A DNA stretch of 64,000 nucleotides from CAZCDS01 sp964497585 (GCA_964497585.1 CAZCDS010000001.1:124001-188000), one strand, 5' to 3'; positions 50,901-59,376 are shown, counted from the first letter of the stretch. A program made the numbers and translations. The notes: generated from the letters alone by a model not told the origin.

Positions 50901-53104
50901 GATACCGCCTTGTCATTCTGATCCCAATTCGTGTACAAGGCACCCAGGTTGTTCAGGGTTATCCCTTCATCTCGACGGTCCTTCACCTCTCTCGCCATTG
51001 CCAGGGACTTCTCGAAGTTTGACAGCGCCCTGTCTTTTTGCATCCAGGTCATGAACACAACACCCAAGTTGTTCAAGGCAATGATTTCTCCATGCCTGTT
51101 CTTTAGTTCTCGGCAAATTGTCAATGCTTTCTCGAAGTTCGAAACCGCGTTGTCGTGACGACCCCTATCCCTGTAGACATTGCCCAGGTTGGTCCGGGCT
51201 ATCGCTTCACTACGCCTGTCCTTCAGATCCAGGGATAATGCCAGAGCCTTTTTGTAACACCACATTGCCTTGGCGTATTGACCCCAGTCGGAGTACACTG
51301 TGCCTAAATTGTTTAGGGTTTCCCCTTCTTCCTGAGCGTCCTTCAGCTTTCTCCTGATTTCCAAGGCCTTTTCGTAACATGCCACTGCCTTCTCATACCG
51401 GCCTTGGATCTGACAAACAATGCCCATGTTGTTCAAGGTTCTTCCTTCTCCCTGCAGGTCCTTCAGCTCTTTCTTGATTGCCAGGGCCTTTTCGTAGTAT
51501 GTCTCGGCCTCATCAAGCCGACCTAAGCCCTGATACATGTTACCCAAATTGTAAAGAGTGTCTCCTATTCCAGGTGTATCCTTCATTTCTCTTTTGATTG
51601 CCAATGACTTCTCATAGCAAATCAATTCCTTCTCGTACCGGCCGAGGCGCCCGTACACTGCGCCAAGGTTGTTCAGGACTAGTCCTTCTGCCCGTTTGTC
51701 CTTCAGATCCCGATTTATTGCAAGAGCTTGCTCCAAATGGGAAGCCGCTTTGTCATTCTGTTCCAGGCGCCTGTATACCATCCCCAAATTGTTTAGGATT
51801 ACCCCCTCACGCGAACGATCATGCAGCTCTCGGAATATCGCCAGTGACCTCTCAAAATGCTCGGCCGCCTTGGCGAACTTACGCCAGTCCTCATATATAT
51901 CACCCAGCTTGAACAGGGCATAACCTTCGCCTTGTCTATTTTTTAGATCCTGGGCGACCGCCAGGTACTTCCTGTAAAATGAAACGGCCTTCTCATACTC
52001 GCCCCGGCCGGCAAGAATCATACCCAGACTATTCAGAGCTTGGGCTTCTCCCTGCCGGTCCTTCAGAACTCTTCTTATTGAAAGAGACTTCTCGTAGTAT
52101 GCGACGGCCTGATCAAGCCAGCCCAAGTCCTCGCACACACTGCCCAGGTTGGTCAGGAGTGCGCCCTCACGCGGACGATCTTTTAGCTCCTGGAAAACGG
52201 CCAGCGATTTCCGGTAATACTCCACCGCTTTGTCATACTGACCTTGTTTTGCGGTCACGCTACCGAGCTTGTCGAGGATGTTCCCTTCGGCTCTTCGATT
52301 CTTCAATTCTCGGGAGATCGCCAGGGCTTTCTGGTAATATTCCGCCGACTTGCCGTACTTACCCCAGCTTCTGTACACTTGCCCCAGATTGGAGAACGCG
52401 CGGCCTTCGCCACGATAGTCCTTCAGACTTCGGAACACCGCCGCGGACTTCTCGAGATGGTCAGCCGCCTTGTCATACTTACCCCAAGCCCTGTACAGAA
52501 TACCGAGGCCGTTCAAGACGCTACCCTGGCCTTTTCTGTCCTTTAGCTCTATCTTGATCGCCAGTGACTTCGCGAAATACTCCTCTGACTTCTTCCGCTG
52601 ACCCCGTGCAGCACAGACTGCTCCCAAATTGTACAGCGCTATTCCCGCTCCCTCTCTGTCCTTCCCCTCACGGGAAATCGCCAGAGCCTTCTGGAAATAC
52701 TCAAACGCCTTGTCGTTCTGCTGATGTTTCCTACGTATCACCCCCAGGTTGTTGAGGGCCCTCCCTTCTCCCTTTCTGTCCCTTACTTTGCGAGAAATTG
52801 CCAGAGCCTTCTCATAATGCTCTTCGGCCTTGTCATACTGACGTAGCCTGGCATATATGATTCCGGCCTTGCGCGTTGCTACTCCCACGCCTTGCGTGTG
52901 ACCGACCTTTTGATAAATGTCGATTGCTTTTTCATAGAGCTTCAAGACGCTCCTCAAGTCCTCGCGCGTCTGCGCCTTCCTGAGAAGCATGTTCGCCTTC
53001 TCGAGGAGACGAATCCCGTCCTCCTTCGTCTGGGCCAACCCCACAGAGGGCAAGAGCGTCATGACCAAGCTCAAGATCGCCACTAGGGTCAGTATCTTCT
53101 TCAT
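47963..53104 (-). CDS. Exported TPR-CHAT protein (caspase-like), 1713 aa
   Basis: Signal peptide MKKILTLVAILSLVMTLLPSVGLA then QTKEDG. It is followed by about 25 nearly uniform 40-residue TPR units (consensus LNNLGxVYxxWGQYDKAVSYYEKSLAIxRxLKDRxGEG, about residues 68-1070), a few irregular repeats, a coiled-coil stretch near 1250-1330 and a C-terminal CHAT domain. CHAT domains are caspase-like; the predicted catalytic pair is His1574 (FATHGYFG) and Cys1624 (ALTACQTGLG), both intact. TPRs probably bind a protein partner. Some TPR-CHAT proteins are proteases activated in defence or cell-death pathways, but those are cytoplasmic. The signal peptide places this one in the periplasm or outside. Substrate unknown. 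Confidence 0.93.
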   Translation of the reverse strand: MKKILTLVAILSLVMTLLPSVGLAQTKEDGIRLLEKANMLLRKAQTREDLRSVLKLYEKAIDIYQKVGHTQGVGVATRKAGIIYARLRQYDKAEEHYEKALAISRKVRDRKGEGRALNNLGVIRRKHQQNDKAFEYFQKALAISREGKDREGAGIALYNLGAVCAARGQRKKSEEYFAKSLAIKIELKDRKGQGSVLNGLGILYRAWGKYDKAADHLEKSAAVFRSLKDYRGEGRAFSNLGQVYRSWGKYGKSAEYYQKALAISRELKNRRAEGNILDKLGSVTAKQGQYDKAVEYYRKSLAVFQELKDRPREGALLTNLGSVCEDLGWLDQAVAYYEKSLSIRRVLKDRQGEAQALNSLGMILAGRGEYEKAVSFYRKYLAVAQDLKNRQGEGYALFKLGDIYEDWRKFAKAAEHFERSLAIFRELHDRSREGVILNNLGMVYRRLEQNDKAASHLEQALAINRDLKDKRAEGLVLNNLGAVYGRLGRYEKELICYEKSLAIKREMKDTPGIGDTLYNLGNMYQGLGRLDEAETYYEKALAIKKELKDLQGEGRTLNNMGIVCQIQGRYEKAVACYEKALEIRRKLKDAQEEGETLNNLGTVYSDWGQYAKAMWCYKKALALSLDLKDRRSEAIARTNLGNVYRDRGRHDNAVSNFEKALTICRELKNRHGEIIALNNLGVVFMTWMQKDRALSNFEKSLAMAREVKDRRDEGITLNNLGALYTNWDQNDKAVSNYEQSLAIARALKDRRSEGETLSFLGQVFADWGLYDKAVSYYRKSLAITRDLKDPSGQAKTLGRLGAVYKIWGQHEKAVSNFEQSLAIFRDLKHPRGEGISLEKLGEVYASWGQYEKAIRYVKKSLSIFRKLKDRLAEEQVLISLGTVYSMWGKYPRAVSYYEQSLAMCRDLKTPSGEARALGNLGGIYHDRGQYSKAVLYTEQSLAIFRDLKDPGGEATTLNDLGVVYRSWGQYDKAASNFEQSLAMYRDLKIPSGERTALANLGSVYADWGLYSKAVSYYRKSLAICRELKDLHGQAVNLNNLGAIYISQGDRPKAKEKILQGLAILLNIKVPTKASKNLLANLYLDEGDFQRAEPLVKEVGFPSTSGRFFLLKKEYQRAKEVYEKLLKSAERNRDANDLFTAYTGLGLTYEGMKDNGRAAEYFRKAVAFTENLRTSLTRAQREKFFDARINGLFRTAPYEGLARVLMRMNKPTEALKGSEYTKARVFAEAMSRLSEAVGLDVPTEILREDEQINDQLAALKKRRQKAYEKQNKLVVKSLEPQINTFEEKLKAHIKMLREQYPLFAATKYPEPMELSQTALKGSEWVLSYDVTDSGVIIYLIKGRDLIKGLFKQVPRKDLDGLVRKFREPLEIEPGDSIGLKLRSFDLPTGKRLADILLGDILFDLPKGASVIVIPDDSLGILPFEMLVLNKGGRVETDKKIPYVSGAEFFADRNRISYYQSVTALTLARTFGKGKKGGTRRLVMVDPVFDTKDPRVSRMAQKKRKALPGKLVDKLMTIKTEIGLTFPRLPLTGELGESVKQLDPGKTDEYSGMEAAKPTLFNKPLHEYASMLFATHGYFGKDLPGIQEPVLVLTLPYQPEGQDGFLRMSEVMGLKLNSDVVALTACQTGLGRRISGEGTMGMGRAFQYAGAKSVLMSLWSVAQASSVQMVESFFQHLKEEKSKLEALRLARKEIREAGYDHPFFWAPFILVGEVD
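49880..52900. repeat. 120-bp tandem repeat array coding for TPRs
   Basis: About 25 head-to-tail units of exactly 120 bp, each encoding one 40-residue TPR. Units differ by up to half their bases, so the array is old. The strict 120-bp period without gaps shows growth by unequal recombination. This is not a CRISPR array. Confidence 0.92.
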
Positions 53105-53328
53105 GGCTTGTCCCCCATTTGGATGCCGGGTGCTGGTTGATTGGTGCGAGGTGCCTCAGAATATAATCCCCGAAAGAGGTTGGAAATTCAAGAGCATCGT
53201 GGGACCCGCCTAGGAATATCAGGATGGCCGTAGTGAAGGGTCGGTTGTCAGCGACCGTGGGGAATGACCAGATAGAACTGCCCCACGGAGGACCAGTCTT
53301 GGCCTGGAATGTTCGGGGGCCTGGATGG
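53105..53328. other. Upstream region of the TPR-CHAT gene
   Basis: Nothing coding is supported. The leader of the TPR-CHAT gene has a gggggacaagcc ribosome site directly before its ATG. Confidence 0.35.
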
Positions 53329-53548
53329 TGACCTGCCCCCCAAAGTAGTCCAGGATCTGAATTTGTGTGTGGCAGTGTCTGGGCCTCGATGGGAGGTCAG
53401 TATGAAGCGTAAGCGACACAGCGTTGAGCAGATCATCGGGAAGCTTCTAGAGGCGGAGGTACTCCTGTCCCACGAGCGAATGGGAATGGCTTGCGAAATG
53501 CGCGCTCTCGCCCGATTTGTGGGGGCTATGGGACACAGGGTGGGTTGA
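53329..53548 (+). mobile_element. Remnant of an IS3-family insertion sequence
   Basis: The segment tgacctgcccccc (53329-53341) looks like an IS3-type terminal repeat. At 53402 an ATG opens MKRKRHSVEQIIGKLLEAEVLL, the N-terminus of IS3-family OrfA (helix-turn-helix transposase subunit). After about 25 residues the sequence loses similarity and stops at 53548. The transposase catalytic OrfB is absent, so the element is dead. Confidence 0.7.
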
Positions 53549-53677
53549 GTGGGGCCCGTACGGGGAGACTGTCAAGGAATAGCCCTCTGTCTCAGGTTCT
53601 ACTTCAGGAAGGCGGTATAACCGACTCGGCGGCTCTCTCAAGCTTTGCATCAAGAAAACAGCGTAACTGAATCCGCG

Positions 53678-53734
53678 TTTTGGGTGCCCCATGGGTGCCC
53701 TTTGTCTGCAAAATCGTACCTCAGGCACCCAAAA
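53678..53734. repeat. Inverted repeat near the right end of the island
   Basis: TTTTGGGTGCC (53678-53688) and GGCACCCAAAA (53724-53734) are perfect 11-bp inverted copies, about 100 bp inside the right att site. They could be integrase arm sites or a terminator. Confidence 0.5.
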
Positions 53735-53830
53735 TTAACTTGACCTGCGTTCCGGGGAATAAGGACAAGAGGCATTAACCATGCTGTTTAGAGAAATTCT
53801 TGGGGATAGAGCCAAAACGCCGGTCTGCCT

Positions 53831-53848
53831 TTTATTGTGACCCGACAT
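53831..53848. other. Right attachment site (att)
   Basis: TTTATTGTGACCCGACAT, identical to the left copy at the yebC start. On the minus strand it still reads ATG-TCG-GGT-CAC-AAT-AAA behind an intact ggagg site, that is, the former leader and first six codons of yebC. Confidence 0.88.
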
Positions 53849-53881
53849 GGCGCTTATCCTCCGCTCTCTTGTCGCCTGACG

Positions 53882-54040
53882 TCAGCCGGCTGTAACGTGT
53901 GTCCTTGTCCTGCAACCAATTTTCGGAGTCCCTCTCACTGGTACCCTTGTCTTCGAGAGACTCCTTCCTGGTTCCGGGGTCGTGATTGATCTTTTAATAT
54001 ACCTCTCGTTCCTCCACAAGACCTTATGTGGGAAAAAGAT
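53882..54040 (-). pseudogene. Relic of a second tyrosine integrase (C-terminal end)
   Basis: A minus-strand frame contains FPHKVLWRNERYIKRSI, which aligns with LRHKNLSTTERYIKKI of the intact integrase, including the catalytic His and Tyr. The DNA also matches directly (gttgatctttttaatgtacc against attgatcttttaatatacc). Its stop lies 34 bp from the right att repeat; the intact int stop lies 42 bp from the left one. The rest of the gene is lost. Confidence 0.7.
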
Positions 54041-54642
54041 CCCTTCGGCGGTTTTCGTCGACACGGTGCACCTGCCAGACCCCTCAGTCCGTTCTGCGCA
54101 GAGGTGACTGTTCACCGGCACAGGCCGAACGCCTTTCCTCGTACGATCTTGGTAACCTTCGTTCGTTCTTTATCGGAGCCGGTTTTCACCGCATCAAGGG
54201 CTGCCGGCCGGACATGTGTGACGGCAGAATAGTGCGGCGCCTGCCTGGACAACGATCCAGGGCAGCGGCAGAGCCTCAAGGAGAGGCAGAGAGCCTACCA
54301 GCCCGAAACTATAGATTTTTTAGGAAAGGGCCCCAGGGAGCTATACTTTCGCCATTTCTCTAAGATCGGCCTGTTGAAGGAGCTGTCTCAAGAAGGCCTG
54401 AGGGCGCTATGCCCCTGACCCATTCCGGATTCCTCCTGTCGTCCCTCCAGGATTCTTCCGCTGTTTTGCTATACTGCCGTCACCCGGCGGTGACACCCGG
54501 GGAAGGCGTCAGCATGCAAGTTTGAGTCCCCTAGGGACGACAGGATGTTGCCCACGCAACAAAAACGGAGAAACTGGAACGGGAAGAGCTTTTCTAGAAA
54601 AAGGGCCTCCTCTGCAAGCTCTTCTTACCCTCCGAGAATTCA
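54041..54642. other. Region without a gene next to the integrase relic
   Basis: About 600 bases with several short open frames but no ribosome site or recognisable domain. It is likely decayed element DNA. Confidence 0.35.
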
Positions 54643-56088
54643 TTACCCGTGCACACGGTTCCTCAGATGCTCTCTGCGGATGCGGGTGCACTCAACAACC
54701 GCCTCACCAAACTCAGAGAGTCGTTGCTTGTGGTCCCGGACGAACTTGTTCACCCGCCGGACAAAATTCGTCGTGCCTTCGGCTGCTCTCAAAGCAGTCT
54801 GAACTTCCACAGCCGTGGGCGTCCTGTCATCCTTTTCATGGTAGAGCTTCAATCCGACGGTATTGAGGCTCTCGTCTATCAGAACGATCCCACCTCCGTG
54901 GAATGGTTCCGGCTCGAGGGTGTCAACGACCCAGCCGCCCGTGTTATAGGTGTGGACCCACGTTTGATAGTGATCGATGTCCAGGTCGTCCGCGAAGGGC
55001 TTGTGGGTGTGACCGAAAACAAAGGTGACCTCGGGGAAGCTCCTGAGTCCTACATGAGGTCGCCGCTCGATTTCGTTGGTGATCTGATTCTTCAGCGGCA
55101 CAGCGACGTACCACCTGAGGCCCTTTTGGGCGTCCGCACTCAGCACGGCTCCACGTGAGAGTCGCTCACAGAGAAAGATGGCTCGAACAATCGGCGAAAT
55201 ACCCCATTCCAGAATCTTCCTTTTGACGCGGTCGTCCCAGTCGGAAGCCCCTTCGGGGTCGCCCAGTCTCAGGATAAGGTTTGCTATGACCTTGGTGATC
55301 TCGTCCGGATCTTGCAGCTTCTCGTAGATCCGTTCCATATCCTCGCCAACCTCCCCCGCGCTGCCCATGGTCGACCAGAAGAAGTCAATCCACGCGAAGT
55401 TCTCGGCCTCGATGTCCCAGATGCGCGTGGGTCTCCGGCTGCCTTCGATGAGAAGGGTCTTCAGCTTGCTCATGAGGTGATAGAGAGATTCGACAAAATG
55501 ACCGTGATGAAAGACGACGACCCTTCCTTTGGCCTGGTTGACAAGCCCGAAGTTGGGATACGCGATCTGGATCACTTCCTCCTTGAGGTGCTCGTATCGG
55601 CGCACGACGTTTTCGAGGAAGTATGAAGAGAGCGGCTCATCTTCCACAAAGAGGTTTGTAACACTCCACTTGTGCGGCAACTCCGAGCCCGGAGGGAAAT
55701 TCCCGGAGCGGATATAGTTCACGTACTGGGTTTCTCTGGCGATCTCCCACAGGTGATGGTCATGGTTTCCAGGGATGACGATGATCCTGTCGAAGAGCCG
55801 CTCATCTTTCGCCAGCACGAGCGAGACGAATTTCTCGAAGACCATAGCCGCCTGATGGATCGGGCTCAGCGCCAGTTCGAGAACATCTCCGTTCAGAATG
55901 AGCGTCGGTGGCCTGTCTTTCGGCCAGATCTTACCCCCCATTTCTCTGAGCAGACCGATCAGTTTCTCAAGGACGGGGCTGGGCTCCGAGGGGTCGACCT
56001 CGGTCGAGGCTGTAGCAAGATTCGTCAGAAGGCTGTCTTCCTCACCCAGGTGCAGATCGGAAAGGCAAACGTAGCGTACTTCCGGCAT
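54643..56088 (-). CDS. Calcineurin-type metallophosphoesterase, 481 aa
   Basis: All metallophosphoesterase motifs are present: SDLHLG at residue 10, NGDVLEL near 66, PGNHDHHLW near 103, VFHHGHF near 190 and FGHTHKPF near 360. Between the last two lies an insert of about 160 residues with helical character, making the protein longer than simple phosphodiesterases. The ATG has an ideal aaggagg site. It is probably a cytoplasmic phosphatase or phosphodiesterase; the substrate is unknown. It is the last gene of the minus-strand accessory series. Confidence 0.88.
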   Translation of the reverse strand: MPEVRYVCLSDLHLGEEDSLLTNLATASTEVDPSEPSPVLEKLIGLLREMGGKIWPKDRPPTLILNGDVLELALSPIHQAAMVFEKFVSLVLAKDERLFDRIIVIPGNHDHHLWEIARETQYVNYIRSGNFPPGSELPHKWSVTNLFVEDEPLSSYFLENVVRRYEHLKEEVIQIAYPNFGLVNQAKGRVVVFHHGHFVESLYHLMSKLKTLLIEGSRRPTRIWDIEAENFAWIDFFWSTMGSAGEVGEDMERIYEKLQDPDEITKVIANLILRLGDPEGASDWDDRVKRKILEWGISPIVRAIFLCERLSRGAVLSADAQKGLRWYVAVPLKNQITNEIERRPHVGLRSFPEVTFVFGHTHKPFADDLDIDHYQTWVHTYNTGGWVVDTLEPEPFHGGGIVLIDESLNTVGLKLYHEKDDRTPTAVEVQTALRAAEGTTNFVRRVNKFVRDHKQRLSEFGEAVVECTRIRREHLRNRVHG

Positions 56089-56273
56089 GTTCCACCTCCT
56101 TGATGCGTGCGTGCACGTGGCGATTATCGTGCCCAGCGCTGAGTCCGGCTCGACAAGCGTTCACGCTCGGAGCGGAAAGCGCTGTTGTAGAAGAAAGGCT
56201 TGCGTCACTTGTAGGGCAACGGCTTTACCCACTCTTGCCAGTCTCGAAGTAGAGTACGTGCAGGGTGCCGGGT

Positions 56274-57161
56274 TCACTCCTTCGGCGAGGAAATGATCTG
56301 AACCTTGCCCCAATATCTCCTCCAGTGTGGGTTGGATACGATGTTGGGATTCAATACATCGCTTGGTATTATCATGATTTTTTTGATCTTCATCTTCGTT
56401 CCCTTCTTCACCAGACCAACCGCCGTCGCCAACTTGTAATCAGGTATTTCGGGCTTGTCGTTTCTGAGCCAGATGTCTGTGGAGGCCTCATATTCATCGC
56501 CGGCCTTCGGTGTTGCGTACTCATCTATATCGATTGTTTTCGAGACCCACTCCATGCCTATATCAGCGGGCTCTTGTGCACCCAAGTAACACCACTCGAT
56601 GCGGGACTTTGCTGCTGATGGCAGTACGTCCTTAAGGACTTCCGCAGCAGTATGTTGCACCACGTCTTGCTTTGCACGCGTCGACGGTCCTGGTGCCTCC
56701 CGCTTGAGTTCCTCACTGAGTATTCGTCGTACCTCCGGATCGTCCCTCGCGATTTCTCGAAGCACATCTTTGAGGTCTTCCCTACCGGAAGAGAGCAGCA
56801 TCCTGACGAGCAGTTTAGGTCTGTCATTCGTAACGAGGTACAGCGCGTGTGCCGCCATTTTGGATTTGCAGGAATTTTTCTGTTGTCCGATAGGGTCTAT
56901 CAGGTTCGTGACCTTCTCAACCAAGACCAGCGGCCTCTGCAGATCGGAAAGCTTCTTGTCGACGAAATAGCCGGCCACGACGATGACTATGGGAGTCAGA
57001 ATTGTGCAGACGGTCTGAATAACCACCCACCAGTTGGTTTTCCTTACTCGCCCGTCACCGCGGGCACTTTGGTCACTCGTGGCACCCGCGGTAGCAGTGA
57101 GACCTTTTTCAGTGGTATCGGCCTTTTCCGCAGTGTCATCCTTGGTAGTATTCTCGCTCAT
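56274..57161 (-). CDS. Single-pass membrane protein, function unknown, 295 aa
   Basis: Not recognised. The start at 57161 is fixed by a ggagg site; a GTG nine bases upstream lies inside that site. An acidic, Thr-rich cytoplasmic N-terminus of about 40 residues is followed by one membrane helix (WWVVIQTVCTILTPIVIVVAGYF), then a soluble domain with a helical part (DVLREIARDDPEVRRILSEEL) and a beta-rich C-terminus (WCYLGAQ..., KGTKMKIKKIMIIP). It lies 185 bp upstream of the phosphoesterase gene. Confidence 0.7.
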   Translation of the reverse strand: MSENTTKDDTAEKADTTEKGLTATAGATSDQSARGDGRVRKTNWWVVIQTVCTILTPIVIVVAGYFVDKKLSDLQRPLVLVEKVTNLIDPIGQQKNSCKSKMAAHALYLVTNDRPKLLVRMLLSSGREDLKDVLREIARDDPEVRRILSEELKREAPGPSTRAKQDVVQHTAAEVLKDVLPSAAKSRIEWCYLGAQEPADIGMEWVSKTIDIDEYATPKAGDEYEASTDIWLRNDKPEIPDYKLATAVGLVKKGTKMKIKKIMIIPSDVLNPNIVSNPHWRRYWGKVQIISSPKE

Positions 57162-57397
57162 ATCACCCACCTCCGGTCTTTCTTTGTGTCTCTCCGGCTT
57201 ACGAGTTTCCCCGATGCCGGAGGACCGTGCAGAGATCTTCCATGATGGTCAGACGCACCTGCCGGGTTCGCTTCCGGGAGCCGCAATTGCGACGCCGGGA
57301 AATGCCGTCCGATCCATCGATTGCGAATCAGGTTCAGGTGTCCGTGACGGAAGGGAACAGTGGAGCAAGATGTGGCCAGACTTCCCGGCACGCGCTC

Positions 57398-57688
57398 CTA
57401 GTTTTCCCGACTGAGCCAATCTTCCGAGGAGACCCCGTCTACGCTTTCGTACTTAATCCGATAGCTTTCCCATTCGATTCTTCCTTCAATGGGAATGCGC
57501 TCGCCTCTCATACGAACCCGGGTGTGGAGGAACTTATCGAGTTCTGCGTCCCATTCCCATGGACCCTGCGACTTCTTCACAATCGGGATCTCCTCATAGT
57601 CGCGTAACTGAAGGAAGTAGAGTGGGCCCTCGGACTTGCTTCGAATAGCGTCCAGCTTAACGTACAGAAATCCGATGAATTCTTGCAT
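57398..57688 (-). CDS. Small hypothetical protein, 96 aa
   Basis: Not recognised. It starts MQEFIGFLYVKLDAIRSKSEGP behind a strong aaaggggggaa site. The beta-type sequence with many charged and aromatic residues (PWEWDAELDKFLHTRVRMRGERI, EWESYRIKYE) could be a small OB- or SH3-like fold. It has its own upstream repeat region and so probably its own promoter. Confidence 0.65.
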   Translation of the reverse strand: MQEFIGFLYVKLDAIRSKSEGPLYFLQLRDYEEIPIVKKSQGPWEWDAELDKFLHTRVRMRGERIPIEGRIEWESYRIKYESVDGVSSEDWLSREN

Positions 57689-57797
57689 GATGATTCCCCC
57701 CTTTTGAAAGCTTTGGCAGTCCGTTGACTGCTGTTACCTCCCAAGAACATCCGGCCCAACGTGGAACACTGGGTTGGTGTCCGCAAGCACGGGAACT

Positions 57798-58035
57798 ACC
57801 GAGACATCAGACCTATTTCCTTCACGTGGGCATCCAATCAAGCTCCGAGAAGCGGTAAGGCTGCGGCCGACCTGAGTTCAAAGCCTCCGCTGTGCCTCGA
57901 CTGCCTGGAGCCTTCACTTTGGTCTCTGGCGATTTCACGGGGGCCCTTTTCACGGCAGAGTGGCCGCCGTCCTGTGGCTCCCGCCGGTGATCTCTTATAC
58001 AAGGGGCCGAATTCAGTACAATGTCCCCAGATTCA
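57798..58035. repeat. Decayed transposon-like module R1
   Basis: The left end, gagacatcagacctatttcc then ttcacgtgggc (57800-57831), and right end, ggccgaattcagtacaatg then tccccagatt (58005-58035), are inverted relatives of each other. They match the ends of modules R2-R4. The interior is not coding. Confidence 0.6.
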
Positions 58036-58048
58036 CGGGCCTCGACAA

Positions 58049-59026
58049 TCAAGGGAGGTTGAACTCGGCAACAACCGGAGCGTGGTCTGACTCCGGGAAT
58101 TTCGTGTCCTGTCTGAAAGCTCCGGATTCGTCAGGCAACGCTTCATTGTGTATCTCGGCACCACGAAAATGGCTGAGGAGTGGCCTGGAAACAATGAGGT
58201 GATCGAGCATCTCGCCTTTTCCAAGGTGCAATAGGGAGAATCGAGCCGAATCAGGGATATTGTTTTCGCACGGAACCATCACGCGAGCAGTGTGGGCCGG
58301 ATTGCCTGTCTCTTCGACGGGACCACAGATAGCTTTAAGAGGCACCTCGTCAGTCTGGGCATTGAAGTCTCCGGCTATCGCGACCAGCGATCCAAGCCCG
58401 TGCGTGTCGAAAATATCGTCAATGAGAAGTCTGGCCTGAAGCGCCTGCCCTACACGCTTCATGGATGAGACAAAACTACCTTCAGCCCACGCTGAAACTG
58501 TTCGCCACGTATATCTGTCGATCATCTGACCGGAGATGTGAGAGGCGAGCTTCGACTTGAGATGCACATTGACAAGGTGAAGCGTGCGACCGGATCCAAT
58601 GTCTATCTGGGTGTAGAGCAACGGTCGCTCCCACTTCACTGGATTCGCCGTGGAGTCGGGTGGGTTCGCGGTGGCCATCTGATAGCTTGGACGTGGGCCC
58701 TCACTATCACGGATGATTTGTGTGCTGACGATAGGGAAGCGCGAAAGAGTCACGATGTTGCGCTCATCGTACAGCTCACCAGAAGTTGTGAGCGTCGTCT
58801 GCCGGTTGAACCCCGCGTACGGGGTGCCGCTCAGCAGCTCGTCAAGAGCACTCAGTGTCCTGGAGCCATCCCGAGTCTGGCTGTTGATTTCTTGCAGGCA
58901 CAAGATGTCCGCGGCAACTCGCTCGAGCTGAGGACGCATTATTTGAGCCCGCTCCGCCAGAGTTGGATGCACATTGGACCCTTCATCGAGGTTTTCGAGA
59001 TTAAAGGTGGCAATACGCAGCGACAT
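58049..59026 (-). CDS. Endonuclease/exonuclease/phosphatase-family protein
   Basis: A 325-residue EEP-fold enzyme. Metal and catalytic residues are in ATFNLEN (Asn at start), LCLQEIN near 45 (Glu), LVNVHLKS near 150 (His), AIAGDFNAQ near 217 (Asp, Asn) and ESDHAPVVAEF at the end (Asp, His). The family includes DNases, AP endonucleases and lipid or inositol phosphatases. No signal peptide is seen. The ATG has an aggagg site. It lies between repeats R1 and R2. Confidence 0.88.
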   Translation of the reverse strand: MSLRIATFNLENLDEGSNVHPTLAERAQIMRPQLERVAADILCLQEINSQTRDGSRTLSALDELLSGTPYAGFNRQTTLTTSGELYDERNIVTLSRFPIVSTQIIRDSEGPRPSYQMATANPPDSTANPVKWERPLLYTQIDIGSGRTLHLVNVHLKSKLASHISGQMIDRYTWRTVSAWAEGSFVSSMKRVGQALQARLLIDDIFDTHGLGSLVAIAGDFNAQTDEVPLKAICGPVEETGNPAHTARVMVPCENNIPDSARFSLLHLGKGEMLDHLIVSRPLLSHFRGAEIHNEALPDESGAFRQDTKFPESDHAPVVAEFNLP

Positions 59027-59047
59027 GGGAATACCTCCTTTTGTTCT

Positions 59048-59290
59048 AAATCCGGGGACATAATACCCATTTCTTTAACGTGGGCACCTGCCCTAGCGTT
59101 TGTCGAAGCGGTGAGCGCTTCTAATGAGTGACAACAAGGCCTTCCGCTGGATCTCGACTGCCCGGAGCCCCGGGTGCTTCGTCCACGGCCGTGCTACGGC
59201 CCTGCTCCAGTCGGTGTCGAACTCATCGCTTTGATTACGCACCCGATTTCACTGCAAATGGCCGAATTCAGTATAATGTCCCCAGATTTC
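59048..59290. repeat. Decayed transposon-like module R2
   Basis: The left end, aaatccggggacataatacc (59048), continues into catttctttaacgtgggc. The right end is ggccgaattcagtataatg tccccagattt (59260-59289). The two ends are imperfect inverted repeats over about 25 bases. A further gaattgagtagggtgcccc follows at about 59300. This is the best preserved copy. Confidence 0.7.
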
Positions 59291-59376
59291 AGATTCCTGG
59301 GGAATTGAGTAGGGTGCCCCGGATTTCCGTCGCCCGATTTCCCCTTATTTGGTGCCAATTCGAAAAGCCAGGTCTC

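Larger units (their letters stand above)
37856..53848. mobile_element. Integrative genomic island (~16 kb) inserted at the 5' end of yebC
   Basis: Bounded by an 18-bp perfect direct repeat, with a tyrosine recombinase and an excisionase-like HTH gene at the left end. Inside are small phage-like genes, an XRE-type regulator, a chemoreceptor, membrane proteins and a very large TPR-CHAT gene. Capsid, conjugation and replication genes were not recognised, so it is a mobilisable or satellite-like element, or a decayed prophage. The right side carries a decayed IS3-type fragment. Outside the right repeat, DNA that once led into yebC holds a relic of another integrase. Confidence 0.82.

Noticed and set aside
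49880..52900. Possible CRISPR array because of regular repeats
   Set aside because: The 120-bp period is a multiple of three, has no constant repeat/variable spacer split, and encodes TPR units in one frame.
37856..53848. Complete prophage
   Set aside because: No capsid, terminase, portal, tail or lysis genes were recognised inside the att repeats.
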